From Scleropages formosus (lineage: Eukaryota > Chordata > Actinopteri > Osteoglossiformes > Osteoglossidae): a DNA stretch of 64,000 nt. The stretch is taken from NCBI RefSeq assembly GCF_900964775.1, contig NC_041806.1:41776586-41840585 (forward strand), written 5' to 3'. How positions within the stretch are numbered: position 1 is the first letter of the stretch; each line of letters opens with the position of its first letter. Positions 11,281-21,900 of this stretch are shown piece after piece. A program made the translations under genes and the position numbers. The notes beneath the pieces were generated by a model. The model was not told the DNA's origin, ran no database searches, and saw only the letters and a list, made by a program, of their open reading frames with translations.

Positions 11281-11420
11281 TTTGTCCGGAAATAGCGCCT
11301 TGAGCTCCGTCCTATAAATGCTGCCTTCCAGACAGTAGGTGGCGCTGTTATATATTTACATGCCTTCTTTCGCCCTTGTCTGTCTATTGAACCATCTGCG
11401 TTAAGTTTGTTTAGTTTTTG
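11281..11420 (+). promoter_or_regulatory. Candidate SMIM8 promoter region with CTCF-like site
   Basis: A short GC-richer island between GJB7 and SMIM8 holds an ETS-like ccggaaat at 11286-11293, a TATAAAT at 11313-11319 and cagtaggtggcgctgt at 11333-11348. The last of these matches the core of the vertebrate CTCF motif. The first SMIM8 exon (non-coding) is expected near here but was not proven. Confidence 0.35.
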
Positions 11421-11991
11421 TTTTTGCGGAGTGTGGTAAGGTGGGTTTTACCGCCACCTGTCTTCTTTAATAACTCGTGTTGGTTTCAAATTTTGCCTAA
11501 CCTGAAGCATTTGTGAGCTGTACGCTATTTGTACGGCTTACTCGGGGTGAATAGTACTGTACTGTCATGATAGTGTCGCCGCATAAATTGAGAGTGCTGC
11601 TCGCGTTTTTACTGTGGCGCTTTATTCGTATTATTACGGTAATATTGTTTATCGCCCTGCGTTTTCTTGCGTTTCAGCGCACTGACTTGATATTTCTACA
11701 TTTTCGACATGATAAGTCTCGTGTACAGAACCTCCAGTGGAATGATTTAATTCTTCTTTACAGTGAAATAAACCACTGTTCGATCAAATTCAGCCAGGGA
11801 GCCTGTGTGGGTTACCACCACGGACGGACAGAATGTGTTTAAAATACATTTAAGGTGCATGAAAGAATTCTCTAATTTGCCATAAAGTATGACTGTGTGA
11901 TGCGATGGACAGTTTAAGTAACTATCAATAAATAATAATAGTAGTAAGTAGTATTGACTCGGCTTGTTTCAGTTGAGGAATAAATATATAT

Positions 11992-12239
11992 ATATTGTGG
12001 TGCGCAGCGCCGTGGGTTTGTATGGGGCGAAGAAGGACGCGGAAGCAGCGTTCATAACGAACGATTTATTCGAACACCAGCACAAGGGAAACGATACAGT
12101 ATGGTCCTTTCTCCAACACAGTGGCAGATACAGTCAACCCACCATTTCCCCCCGAAATGGCCCCAGCGGTTACAGACATTACAGATTTCCCACAATGCAA
12201 CTATTTACATTAAATCAGTAACGCGGGTCGTTACAATAT
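11992..12239 (-). mobile_element. Solo LTR of an LTR retrotransposon (fossil)
   Basis: A 240-bp unit at 11996-12235, read on the minus strand, begins TGTAACGACC and ends ACCACA. It contains an AATAAA and is flanked by a 4-bp repeat (atat) at 11992-11995 and 12236-12239. Termini and repeat length fit a Ty3/gypsy-like solo LTR. The internal part is absent. The flanking repeat lies in low-complexity sequence and is weak support. Confidence 0.6.
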
Positions 12240-12638
12240 TCTTTAATCAATGTGTGTGATTGATTGCGAATGTCAGCGTGATAGGAGGTTGGAACTACAG
12301 TGTCCTCAAGGTTTGTGAAAGGCAGCAGGCAGTAAATGAAATACCTGGAAGTTAATGACCATGTAACCTGGGAAACATACAGTACTGAATTATAATAAGC
12401 CCATTATGGGAAAAGATGGTACGGCTGTAGCAGCTTTCCTTTTGGGACCCTGTTTGAGGGCTGCTTATATGTTTAAGTTGAGAAACCCTCTGCATGGTTG
12501 CTGATTAGAAGTGAGTCAGATATTATGCTCATTGATAGTATGAAGTGTTTCGCTGCTGTCTGCTGTGTTCCTTGTGGTAATGAGCACTGTGACCCTAGAA
12601 TAACACGGGTCTCCTTTGTGTGCTTTGGGCAGGTCCAC

Positions 12639-13113
12639 ATGATGTCCTCTCCTGACTTTGGAAACGGCAAACAGGAGAACGGCTTGAAGACTCCAGGGCT
12701 GAGGGGTGCCAAGACTACCACGTTATTTCGTGCAGTAAACCCAGAACTCTTCATTAAACCTGTAAGAACCTGGCGTGCGCCCATAAGGGGTGTTAGGGAA
12801 CTACTGAGCAGGATTTATGGGCCAAGTTGAGAGGTTAATTGGAATGAAACCATGGATATTTGTCTTGGAGCCACAACTACGCTTGTTTACTGTGATAAGT
12901 TCCTTGTTTTTTGTAATAGATCTTCTAAGCGGCAAAATCCCTCTTCTTTTCTAGAATAAGCCTGTAATGGCTTTTGGATTGGTTACAATATCCCTGTGCA
13001 TGGGATATCTGGGATACCTTCATGCGGTCAAGGAGAACGATCAAGAGTTGTATGAAGCTATTGACAGCCAAGGAGAGCGATACATGAGAAGACGGACATC
13101 TAAGTGGGACTGA
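12639..13113 (+). CDS. SMIM8: Small integral membrane protein 8
   Basis: Two coding exons, 12639-12761 and 12955-13113, join in phase 0 to give 93 residues. The acceptor tttgggcag ends at 12632, just before the ATG, so a 5' non-coding exon lies upstream. The first exon carries the conserved [21 protein letters not shown] block. The second carries one membrane span ([20 protein letters not shown]) and the family C-terminus [10 protein letters not shown]. This is close to human SMIM8 in length and sequence. Met-Met at the start leaves a one-residue uncertainty. The protein's function is not established. Position between GJB7 and CFAP206 agrees with human 6q. Confidence 0.97.
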
Positions 13114-13562
13114 TGACATAAAATACTTTCTACTTTTTGTTAACCAGTAAATCAAAATTTAATAGCTGTTGAGTGTATTTAAATATATATGCCAAAACAT
13201 GCTCTTATTTTGAGTGAGAGAAATGTTTTCCATTAAACTGGGGGATGAAATAATTGGAATTCTGCATTTTGCACCAGTTTTATGAAGTTTTTTTAAATGT
13301 TTGTCAAGGATGGATTTGTGAGAGCATTCCTTATCTAAATACATCAGTTTTCACTGTATGCTGTTTGTAAGAGAAAGTCTTATGATTGCATTTTGCTATG
13401 ATATTATGTAAGTATGTAAATGTAATTGTTTTGTGAGTATTGCTTAATTATATTTTGCTGGTATATATACCATTTCCACTGGCATTTATTTTTTTGCTAT
13501 GCTGCTTAGCTATAGCTTTGTATTTTTACAAGAATGTACAGATTTAGCCATCGATATTGCAA

Positions 13563-13890
13563 TGCTCACTCACTCTTAATAACCACTTGTCCTGGTCAGG
13601 GTTACAGTAGTCTGGAGCCTATTCTGGAATGACTGAGCGCATGGCATGGGGGGTTGCACCCTGGACTGGATGCCAGTCTATTGCAGTTCAGCCACACAGA
13701 CATTCACACACTAAGGGCAAATTAGAGTGTCTAGTTTACCTGAACTGCAAGTCTTTGAACTATGGAAGGAACCCACTCAGACAGGGGTAGAACATGCAAA
13801 CTGTACACAGATTGAACTCTGTTTCAATGCTTAATGCCCACACAGCCCAGGTACTGTGAGGTGGCAGCACTACCCACTGTGTTGTTCTAA
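13563..13890 (-). repeat. V-SINE, non-L2-tail subfamily
   Basis: On the minus strand the 5' end reads gtgggtagtgctgccacctcacagtacctgg. The V-SINE central domain (gtttgcatgttctacccctgtc) follows, with a 3' part matching the flank at 14780-14900. It is diverged, so old. Confidence 0.6.
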
Positions 13891-14204
13891 TGTGGTGCTG
13901 CTTTACATTACAGTACAAGGGTTAAAAATTGCTGATTTGCAGGATTGTACAACTTTATTAGCAGAATTTAAGATTTCAAAATGATACATTTAAGCAAATA
14001 TTAATGGAGAAAATTAAATATTTTAACATTACTCTAACAGAAATTTTTCATCCAAAACCATAGTCTTTTATAGATAGTGACATGAAAAAAATTAGATGGT
14101 CTTTGAAATTGAGATTTCACAAAAAAGTTCACTGTAAATCACTGAATAGTTAGAAAAGAGACACATGACAGATAATTGTCCACTATTTTGGAAAGGTTGC
14201 TGTG

Positions 14205-14930
14205 CAACATGGTGGGACAGTGGGTAGCACTGATGCCTCACAGCTCCTGGGCTGTGTGTTCTGACATGCGTTCAAATCCAGCTCAGTCTGGATGGAGTTT
14301 CCATGTTCTGCCTGTGTTGTCCTGCAGATTTACATTTATTTAGCAGACACTTTTCTCCAAAGCGACTTCCAATGAGCTCTCTGTAGTGTTACCAGCCCAC
14401 ACACCTTATTCACCAAGGTGACTTACACTGCTAGATACACTACTTACAGTGGATCACTCATCCATACATCAGTGGAACACACTCTCTCTGTGTCAGTCAC
14501 ACACTATGGGTGAAGCTAAACAGCATGTCTTTGGACTGGGAGGAAACCAGAGCACCCAGAGGAAACCCACACAGACACCAGGCGAACATGCGAACTCCAC
14601 ACAGACTGATACTGAGACTCGCTGTGCCACTGTACTGCCCCATTATTTAGCAGATGCTTTTCTCCAAAGCAACTTCCAATGAACTCTATGTAGTGTTATC
14701 ATTATTAACATGTTATAGATGCTCTGGTTTCCCTCCACAACCCAAAGACATGCAGTTCAGGTGAACCGGACACTGAATTACCCTTAGTTTGTGTGATTGT
14801 CCTGTAATGGCTTGCCATCACATCCAGGGTGTGCCTTGCCCTTCTAGGACAGGGTCTGGACCACTGTGACCCTGCGTGAGGCCCAGTGGTTATTGGTAAT
14901 GGATGAATGTTTGTAAACTATGAACATGTC
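14205..14930 (+). repeat. V-SINE (+) interrupted by another V-SINE (-)
   Basis: The outer element starts gtgggacagtgggtagcactgatg. Its V-core breaks off at about 14310 and resumes at about 14705 (atgctctggtttccctcc), ending near 14930. Between the two halves is a minus-strand V-SINE (about 14318-14640) with an L2-type tail (tttagcagacacttttctcc at its 3' end), plus a 60-bp fragment of a second such tail. Confidence 0.7.
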
Positions 14931-15541
14931 TTGAAAAGCCAGACTACAGCATCCAGCCCACACAAAGGCATAGGCAGGGAAGGGGAATACAAGATCCTAT
15001 AGTGGTAGAGAAGGTGCTGACAAAGTCCTGCAGAGAAGAGCCACGTGGTGAAATTGGGCCTCAGGGGCATCACACTTGCGGTGGGGATTCAGTTGGAAAT
15101 ATAATCCTTCTGAGAAAGCGGTAACAGGTCTCCATGATAGGCGTATGTCCGATGCTGGAAAATATTAACGTTTTCTGTATAAGCAGATGTAAATCTAGAA
15201 ACATAAACATTAACACAGTAAATAAACCAAGGAAAACCGGTCCTACAGTGACATACTTTGTGCAGACTGAGGTAAAAATGAACCCTTCCTGTTTCACAAA
15301 AAATCATGCGGAAATGTTAGGAAGCCTAACTGCACCGCTGAATTAAGCCGTGTGTGTCACAGTTATTAAAAAAAAAAAAAAAAAAGTTAGTTATAAAAAG
15401 TTTCTTTCAAATCATAAAGAGTGCAATGGTTGAAGTGAACATGTTGTAACCCCACTCCTGAGGTACTTCAGAAGTGCTGTAAATACCGACCGAGCAATGC
15501 CACATGGGTAAATCATTGTAAATCGGTTTGGGTAAAAAAAA

Positions 15542-15572
<31 letters not shown>

Positions 15573-15690
15573 AGGTAGCAATGTGATGATGATAGACCGC
15601 AGGGAGCCCCTGCTCCCGGTCACATCGCCGCGGAAAAACGACACGGGCGGGCGGTTCCTCCTCCATTCTCCCTGCCCCTGTCGGAAAGGT

Positions 15691-15697
15691 TATAAAG
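15691..15697 (+). promoter_or_regulatory. TATA box of the SEC14-actin gene (candidate)
   Basis: TATAAAG sits in a GC-rich stretch, with a likely start near 15720-15730 and the first ATG at 15986. A short upstream ORF starts at ATG 15970 in another frame. It overlaps the main start, which could dampen translation. Confidence 0.45.
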
Positions 15698-15985
15698 GAG
15701 GTCCACGGCCCACCTCCACCCTCTCGCTGCCCATCATCGAGCGACGGGGCCCTGCGAGCGCCCCCAGCCGTCCGGCCGCCAAGGACGCAGAATGGCGGAG
15801 TCGCCGAGCTCCGGCATTCAGGGACTGTTCACCCTCCCCCCTTTACACTTACAGAGAGACTCGGTCGGGAACGGCAGCGGGCTGCTTTCCAGCGCCGGCT
15901 GAGTACATTTTAGTAGCCAGCGGAGGATCTTTACAACGGGACGAGCTGCGTTTCGATTACAGCGCTTGAATGAGAGAGGGAAAAA

Positions 15986-18900
15986 ATGAGCGGCAACGCA
16001 ACAGGTAGGAGACACCAGCGCGTCCGCGCGTCCTCCTGTGCGCGAGCGGCGAGCTCTGTGTGTAACTCTGCTGTGCTCCCAATCATTGTGTCGCGTAACT
16101 GGGGCCCTGTGTGTGTGTGTGAGACTTTGCACGTGTGTACATCCCATGACGTGATACGTGTACAAAAATGTGACCCTCGGGACAGCGGCACCGAGTTCCA
16201 CAGGTGTCCCCGTGCTGCCTGCGCGTTTCTCCCGCGAAGACTCGCGCGCGGCACAAGTTGGGGCAAAACTGGGTGGACATGATGACGCTAAAGCCGCGCG
16301 TGTCCAATAATTTTATGAAACACGCTGAAAGCACTATATGTATCTACCCACCGGAGACGAGAGAGTACAGTGTAGTCTAAACTCGGTGGGGATCCGTTGT
16401 TTGGAATTTGCTGAATGTTTGGAATTCTGACCGCTAAAGCCTTGGTGGTTAATGAGTGTGAATGACTGTGCATTAAGCTTTAATTAAGGTTTTTTTTTTT
16501 CTCCCTTTTTCTATTCCCTCCCCTAAATTGTTGCAGAACTCGCCAGTCCCCCAGCTGCTCTGCCACTGCCTGCAGATCATGTGTTGAACTCCGGAGCAGT
16601 CATATTTCCAGGTTAAAAACAAAAAAAACCTGTCAGTGCTGTATTTTACTTCACCCTGAGGGGGGGGGGGAAGTTAATTTGTATGTTTCGGAAGTGTGTA
16701 GGTGGTGAACGGTGGGCTGTTGAATTACCTGTCACCCTAAAGACAGGTTACACCTAGTTATCGGAGTACTGGGTCTTCCAGCAGTTCCCCCTAACATGTA
16801 TTTGAGTATTGGGTCTTCAAGAAGTTGTTTGTTGGGTACTTTGAGTATTGTTTCTTCCAGCAGGTTTTAGAGTACTGGGTATAGCTATATTTTGTCTCCC
16901 AACAGGAACCTTTGACCAGCAGGGTTGTCCATTGGTTTTGTTCCCTGCAGAAGAGCAAAACAAACTGACATCTGACCTGAACAAGGAGGAAGTAGTTGGT
17001 TTCATCAACTACTTCTTGCGGTTGCACAAGTATGTAAGAAAATGTTGCTGTGGTGGAACTTACCAGGCATTCGTGTTTAAAGATCAGAATTTCAGCTGTA
17101 CGTATGTATCTAAGGGCAGGGGGATGTGGTGCCCCAGCAGGTTTGATCAGGTCTTGCTCTATGGTGGGTCTAAGGTTCAAGTCCTGCTTGGGGTGCCTTG
17201 CGATGGACTGGCGTCCCGTCCTGGGTGCATCCCCTCCGCCCTTACACCCTGTGTTGCCGGGTTAGGCTCCGGTTCACCGCGACCCCACTTAGCGGAAGCA
17301 GTTTCAGTCTGTACATGTTTTTAAGGGACTATCAGATGAAGTGGGTGGTTTGCCTGGTTTGTTGAGCACGTGAGGTATAGGGGAGGGTGTGTTGCAGTAA
17401 CCTTGTATACTAAGTGTTTCATTTCTTGTAGTAAATACCAAGCAAGGGAGAGCCTGGTTTCGGTGGTGGTTGATTTGAGAAAAGCTACCGTTATCACAGC
17501 AAGATTTGTTGCTGAAACTCTTCTGCTCCTTGAGGTAACCTTGAGTATGCAACAGTCTTTCAAAGGCGTGCAGTATCTCGCCACAAAACTGACAAACGAG
17601 GCCAAGTTCGTGCTGCTTCCATCACCCTGGGGAGTGAATTCTCCACTGTTAGACATTAGCTAGACATACATTCTCAATGTGTCATCTTATGTTGTGAATG
17701 TCTCTTGTACCGATATACCCTCTGGAATTTTAGGTGACTGACTTTTTAATTTGTATCTGTATTTTAAAAAGAAAAAAACTGATCACCTTGTACAAGCCTT
17801 TAGTTTTTGTGTATCTGGTGAAGTTCCACTTAAAATTCCTAGTCTGCAAAAGTGTAGTTGGCCAGATTAGAAATAATGGGGTGGCAGCAGATGTGTTAAA
17901 TACAGCAGCACTTGTTTGTCTGCACGTTTGCAGACAAATGTAACTTGTACCGTAGAACTCAGATTTCACAGATGAATTAATAGAAATGTAGGAAGGCTGC
18001 TGCTTATGTCTCCATTACTCGCTCTCATCCTAAATTCCTGCAGAATCTGCAGGGTGGTGGTGATAAGATGTTAGAACCCTTGAAATATTGGGACAGTTAA
18101 AACCATTAAGAGGAAAGTTTAGGAAATAAGATGTTTAAATCTTGCTGGAGTGAAACTTTGCTTCTAAATGGTTACTATTTGATGGTGACCCTGAAGTCCT
18201 TATGTAAGGTTGGGTTGTTCCTGTAACTAAATTCAGCAAAGAATAATGCTCATGGCAGAACAGTTGAAGAAAGCTCATGACAAATATCACATGCTTGAAG
18301 TTCAGATCACATGCTTCAAGTTGAAATCATATGCTTTCAGTTATCTCATAATGGATGTCTGAGCATAGACTGGTGGTAATGAGTTTTTTTCCTGCTGCTT
18401 GATTATGTACCGTCGTCATGATCCCAAGTTGCATTTCTGAATCTTTTTGAAGTGATATGATGCATATTGTTTTTGTTAGTCAAAGGCTAGCAATTCTCAG
18501 GGTTATGTGGTTATACTTTACCATTGTTGTATTCATGCCCCTTTTTTGTTCCTTGTCCTCAGCTGCACAAGAGGACAGTTCACACTCTGTATGTGGTTCA
18601 GCCTCATAAAAGAGATGTGCTGAAGCTATTGCTAAAAATACTGATGCCAAATTACAGGAAGAATGGAAACCCTTCCCCATTTAAGGTAATATGGGGACAT
18701 CTTAATTAAGACTCTTGGCTCAAGTGGTTGTACTTTTATTTTTGTGTTCATACTGCATTCATAGCTTTTTTCCCTCCTCTCTCCACTGCACCCCGACAGC
18801 AAATTTTTCTGAAGGAAATCTTTGAGCTCTGCAACTACATTGACCGGAGCCAGTTAACGGCAGACTTCGGAGGGTACCTTGTTTACTGCCACCACAGCTG

Positions 18901-21900
18901 GGTTGTGTTTTTGAAGGTAGTGTTTTCCTTGGGTCACTAACTAGCAAATGAGATTTCCTTTCCTAAAGCAACAGGAGTAACCAGTACTGAGCATTCAGAA
19001 GAATTCTTCTGCACCAAAGGTTCTTATCCTTTCCTAGGCCAGTCTCATAAGAGTCTGAGGAAAAGTCTCCTTTTCCTCCTAAAAAAAAAGTTAAAAATGC
19101 AAAATATTGCACTGAATTAATTTCTCTGAAATGGTATATGGAATTGTCATGGATAGTAACAGCATAGTAATACTTTTTAACTTATGCAGTGTTATACTGT
19201 ATGTGAAGCAGGACTACACTTCACAAACCCCCTAAAGCAAATCCATGGTCCCCCAAGAAGACTCCCAAGTTAAGAAACCTTGTTTTATGCATATGATTAT
19301 GCACTTTTTAAAAGAACCTTTTCAGGGTTCAAAGCTCCCTCATTGTATGACTTGTGCTCTGTTAGGATCACTGAAACTGCTCCCACCTGGTTGAATTTTC
19401 TGTACAGCTTCAGTGAGATGTGCAGTTGTTGGAGTTTATTCATATAACCAGATGGTTTTATCAAAACCTATGTGCAACTTGGTTTTTTTAAAAAAAAAAA
19501 AAAATGAATTTCACCACACACAGAAGACTTCAGATATGTACTGTTATAGAAGCACAGTCTCTGATACATGGGTCTTGCCAGCATGCATTATTTGTTACTG
19601 TTTAGAGGATTTTATCAAATGAGGGGGTGATTGTGATGGATGGTGTGATGAAAATCCTTATGTAGCTATTAGATCAGGTGAAAAATGGGACTGAGAGAAC
19701 CCTTGCTTGTCTCCTATTTTTTATTTTAGATCATGCAGGGGAGAAAGTGTTTAAACCCCTGCATCGTATGTGGGTGCTTTGGTTTGAATGAGTCACATGT
19801 GCTGCTTGTTCACGAATCCATTCATGAGCTTCAGCTGCATTGCTTGCAGCCTATTGTCAGTTACCTTGGAGAAGCTTACGCAATTGTGGAGTTCACCCCC
19901 CTGACCTCATTAGCAACTGAAGGGCTGTCTCACTTGTCATTTGATCATATTTTGTCATGTTTGGCTAGGCACGTTCACAAACAGCCATCCATGTTGACTG
20001 TATTTCAGCTCATATACATTGCTGAAGGTCACTTCTAATAAATAGAAAGCACAACTCACAATAACTGTCTACAGTGAAAATGTAAACATTTTCAAATGCA
20101 TTGAGGGGCTTGACTATGTCACTGTTGCTAAGATTGCAGCTTTTAGCTTGTTTAACTCCTGTTTAGACAGAAGCGGTGTACTGAGCAAGCCGTCTACTTA
20201 TACAGCAAGATCTTATTTGGTGGCAGCTCTAGGTGTTTTGTTGCCCTAATCTACGAGTATCTTCCCTGACGGTTAATGCTCGTTTCAATCTCCAGGAGAT
20301 CGATGGATTTGTCCAGGAGTTTCTGTCTGTGGTGCACAGACTTCCTGTCTGTATTGCTACCCTGCAGAAGCTCTCCCAGCAGCCTGTGCCTACCAGCTTG
20401 GAAAAACTAGAAGACTTTTGCTCTGCCAGTAAAGTTCAGTTCCAGGAGCTGAGGAGGTGAGGATTCCTTAATTGAACAAGTTAATCAAAATCCTGGAAAT
20501 GCACTCTTAGAAGCACTTCTATGTTTATTTTTCCCCCTCTTAACAGCAAACATGTAGATGTGGTACTATGCAGCTAAGAACTTCCTAATTTCTATTAAAA
20601 ATACAGTAGAGGAAGAATTGATTTCCTAAAGCAGTTTTGCTCTGAATTGACTAGTCAGCTGTAACTAGTTTTAAACTGAAGCTATATCTTGCATTTTTAA
20701 CACACACACACACACACACACACACACTTTCTGAACCGCTTGTCCCATGCGGGGTCGCGGGGAACCGGAGCCAACCCGGCAACACAGGGCGTAAGGCCGG
20801 AGGGGGAGGGATCACACCCAGGACGGGACGCCAGTCCGTCGCAAGGCACCCCAAGCAGGACTCGAACCCCAGACCTACTGGAGAGCAGGACCCAGTCCAA
20901 CCCACTGCACCACCGCGCCCCTTTTACTTTTTTAACACATTTCAGTAATTTTAATGCGAATCATAGGGCAAAAGTCTGGTCATAGGTGGTTTTTTAAACT
21001 TTGCTTAAATTGGGCAAAGGCAGTTGTAAGTACATGTGGAGTTGTTAGGGACGGTATGGTATTAATGCACACTTTTGTTCTTTTTCTCTCCCTCCCCCCA
21101 TTCAGAGAGCTTGGACTGGATGAGCTGTTGAGACACTGTGAATGTGTGATGGAGAAACTTCGGTACCCTGAGAAAGAGCCCTGTTATCAGGCCATGGCTG
21201 GAACAGCCCTGTTTACTCAAACAGCCTATGAAATGTTGCAGAACTACAGTAGGTGAGATGCTGTATTGATTTCCTTCAGTACAGGTTTTTATTAATTTAC
21301 AGCAATATTCCACTATTTATATTCAGAGATTTGGTGTAAGTAGTTCAGAGAGAATGTCAAAGGGTCCACTGTTATGTCGAATGCAAACATTTCTGTTTTT
21401 AAACTGGTGTCACTTTGTAATGTTTTGTGCTTAAACTGGGTAGAGGTTCTCCACAAGCCATAGGAAATGTTATGTGATGCTGTGAAGTCTTCAGTCTCAG
21501 GGGACTGGAGGGGGTTTTTTGTCATTTAAAGGATAACATCTGCTGTGGAGAAGCTGGAGTTGCTGTGGCAACAGGCCTTTTCCAAAGCCCACCTCCAACT
21601 GCAGGTCCTGCGATTGCAGAAAGATGCACTTAAGGTATTGTAATAGATGACTGTTCACTGCTCCTCTGAGAGTGTTCTCAGAAGTTCCTTCATGTAGACC
21701 AGGAGTATCAAATGCCATCTGAGGATTTCAGGTGTTCTAGTTTGTGTAAACTGCTATTCCTGTTTTTGCACTACTTCCTAAAATTCTCAATTTTTTTCTA
21801 AACTTTAAAATCAGACGGTACATTCTTAATGTGGTGTGTGTCAGTGTGTTTTTGACTACTAAATTTTTCCCTAATTGAAAAATATTGGAATACATCAGAT

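Larger units (their letters stand above)
13114..15580. other. SMIM8 3' UTR and SINE-rich intergenic stretch
   Basis: No gene is supported here. AT-rich sequence follows SMIM8. Then come a minus-strand V-SINE (13563-13890), a plus-strand V-SINE split by a second V-SINE (14205-14930), a poly-A run (15367-15385) and an ATT microsatellite (15544-15572). Confidence 0.6.
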
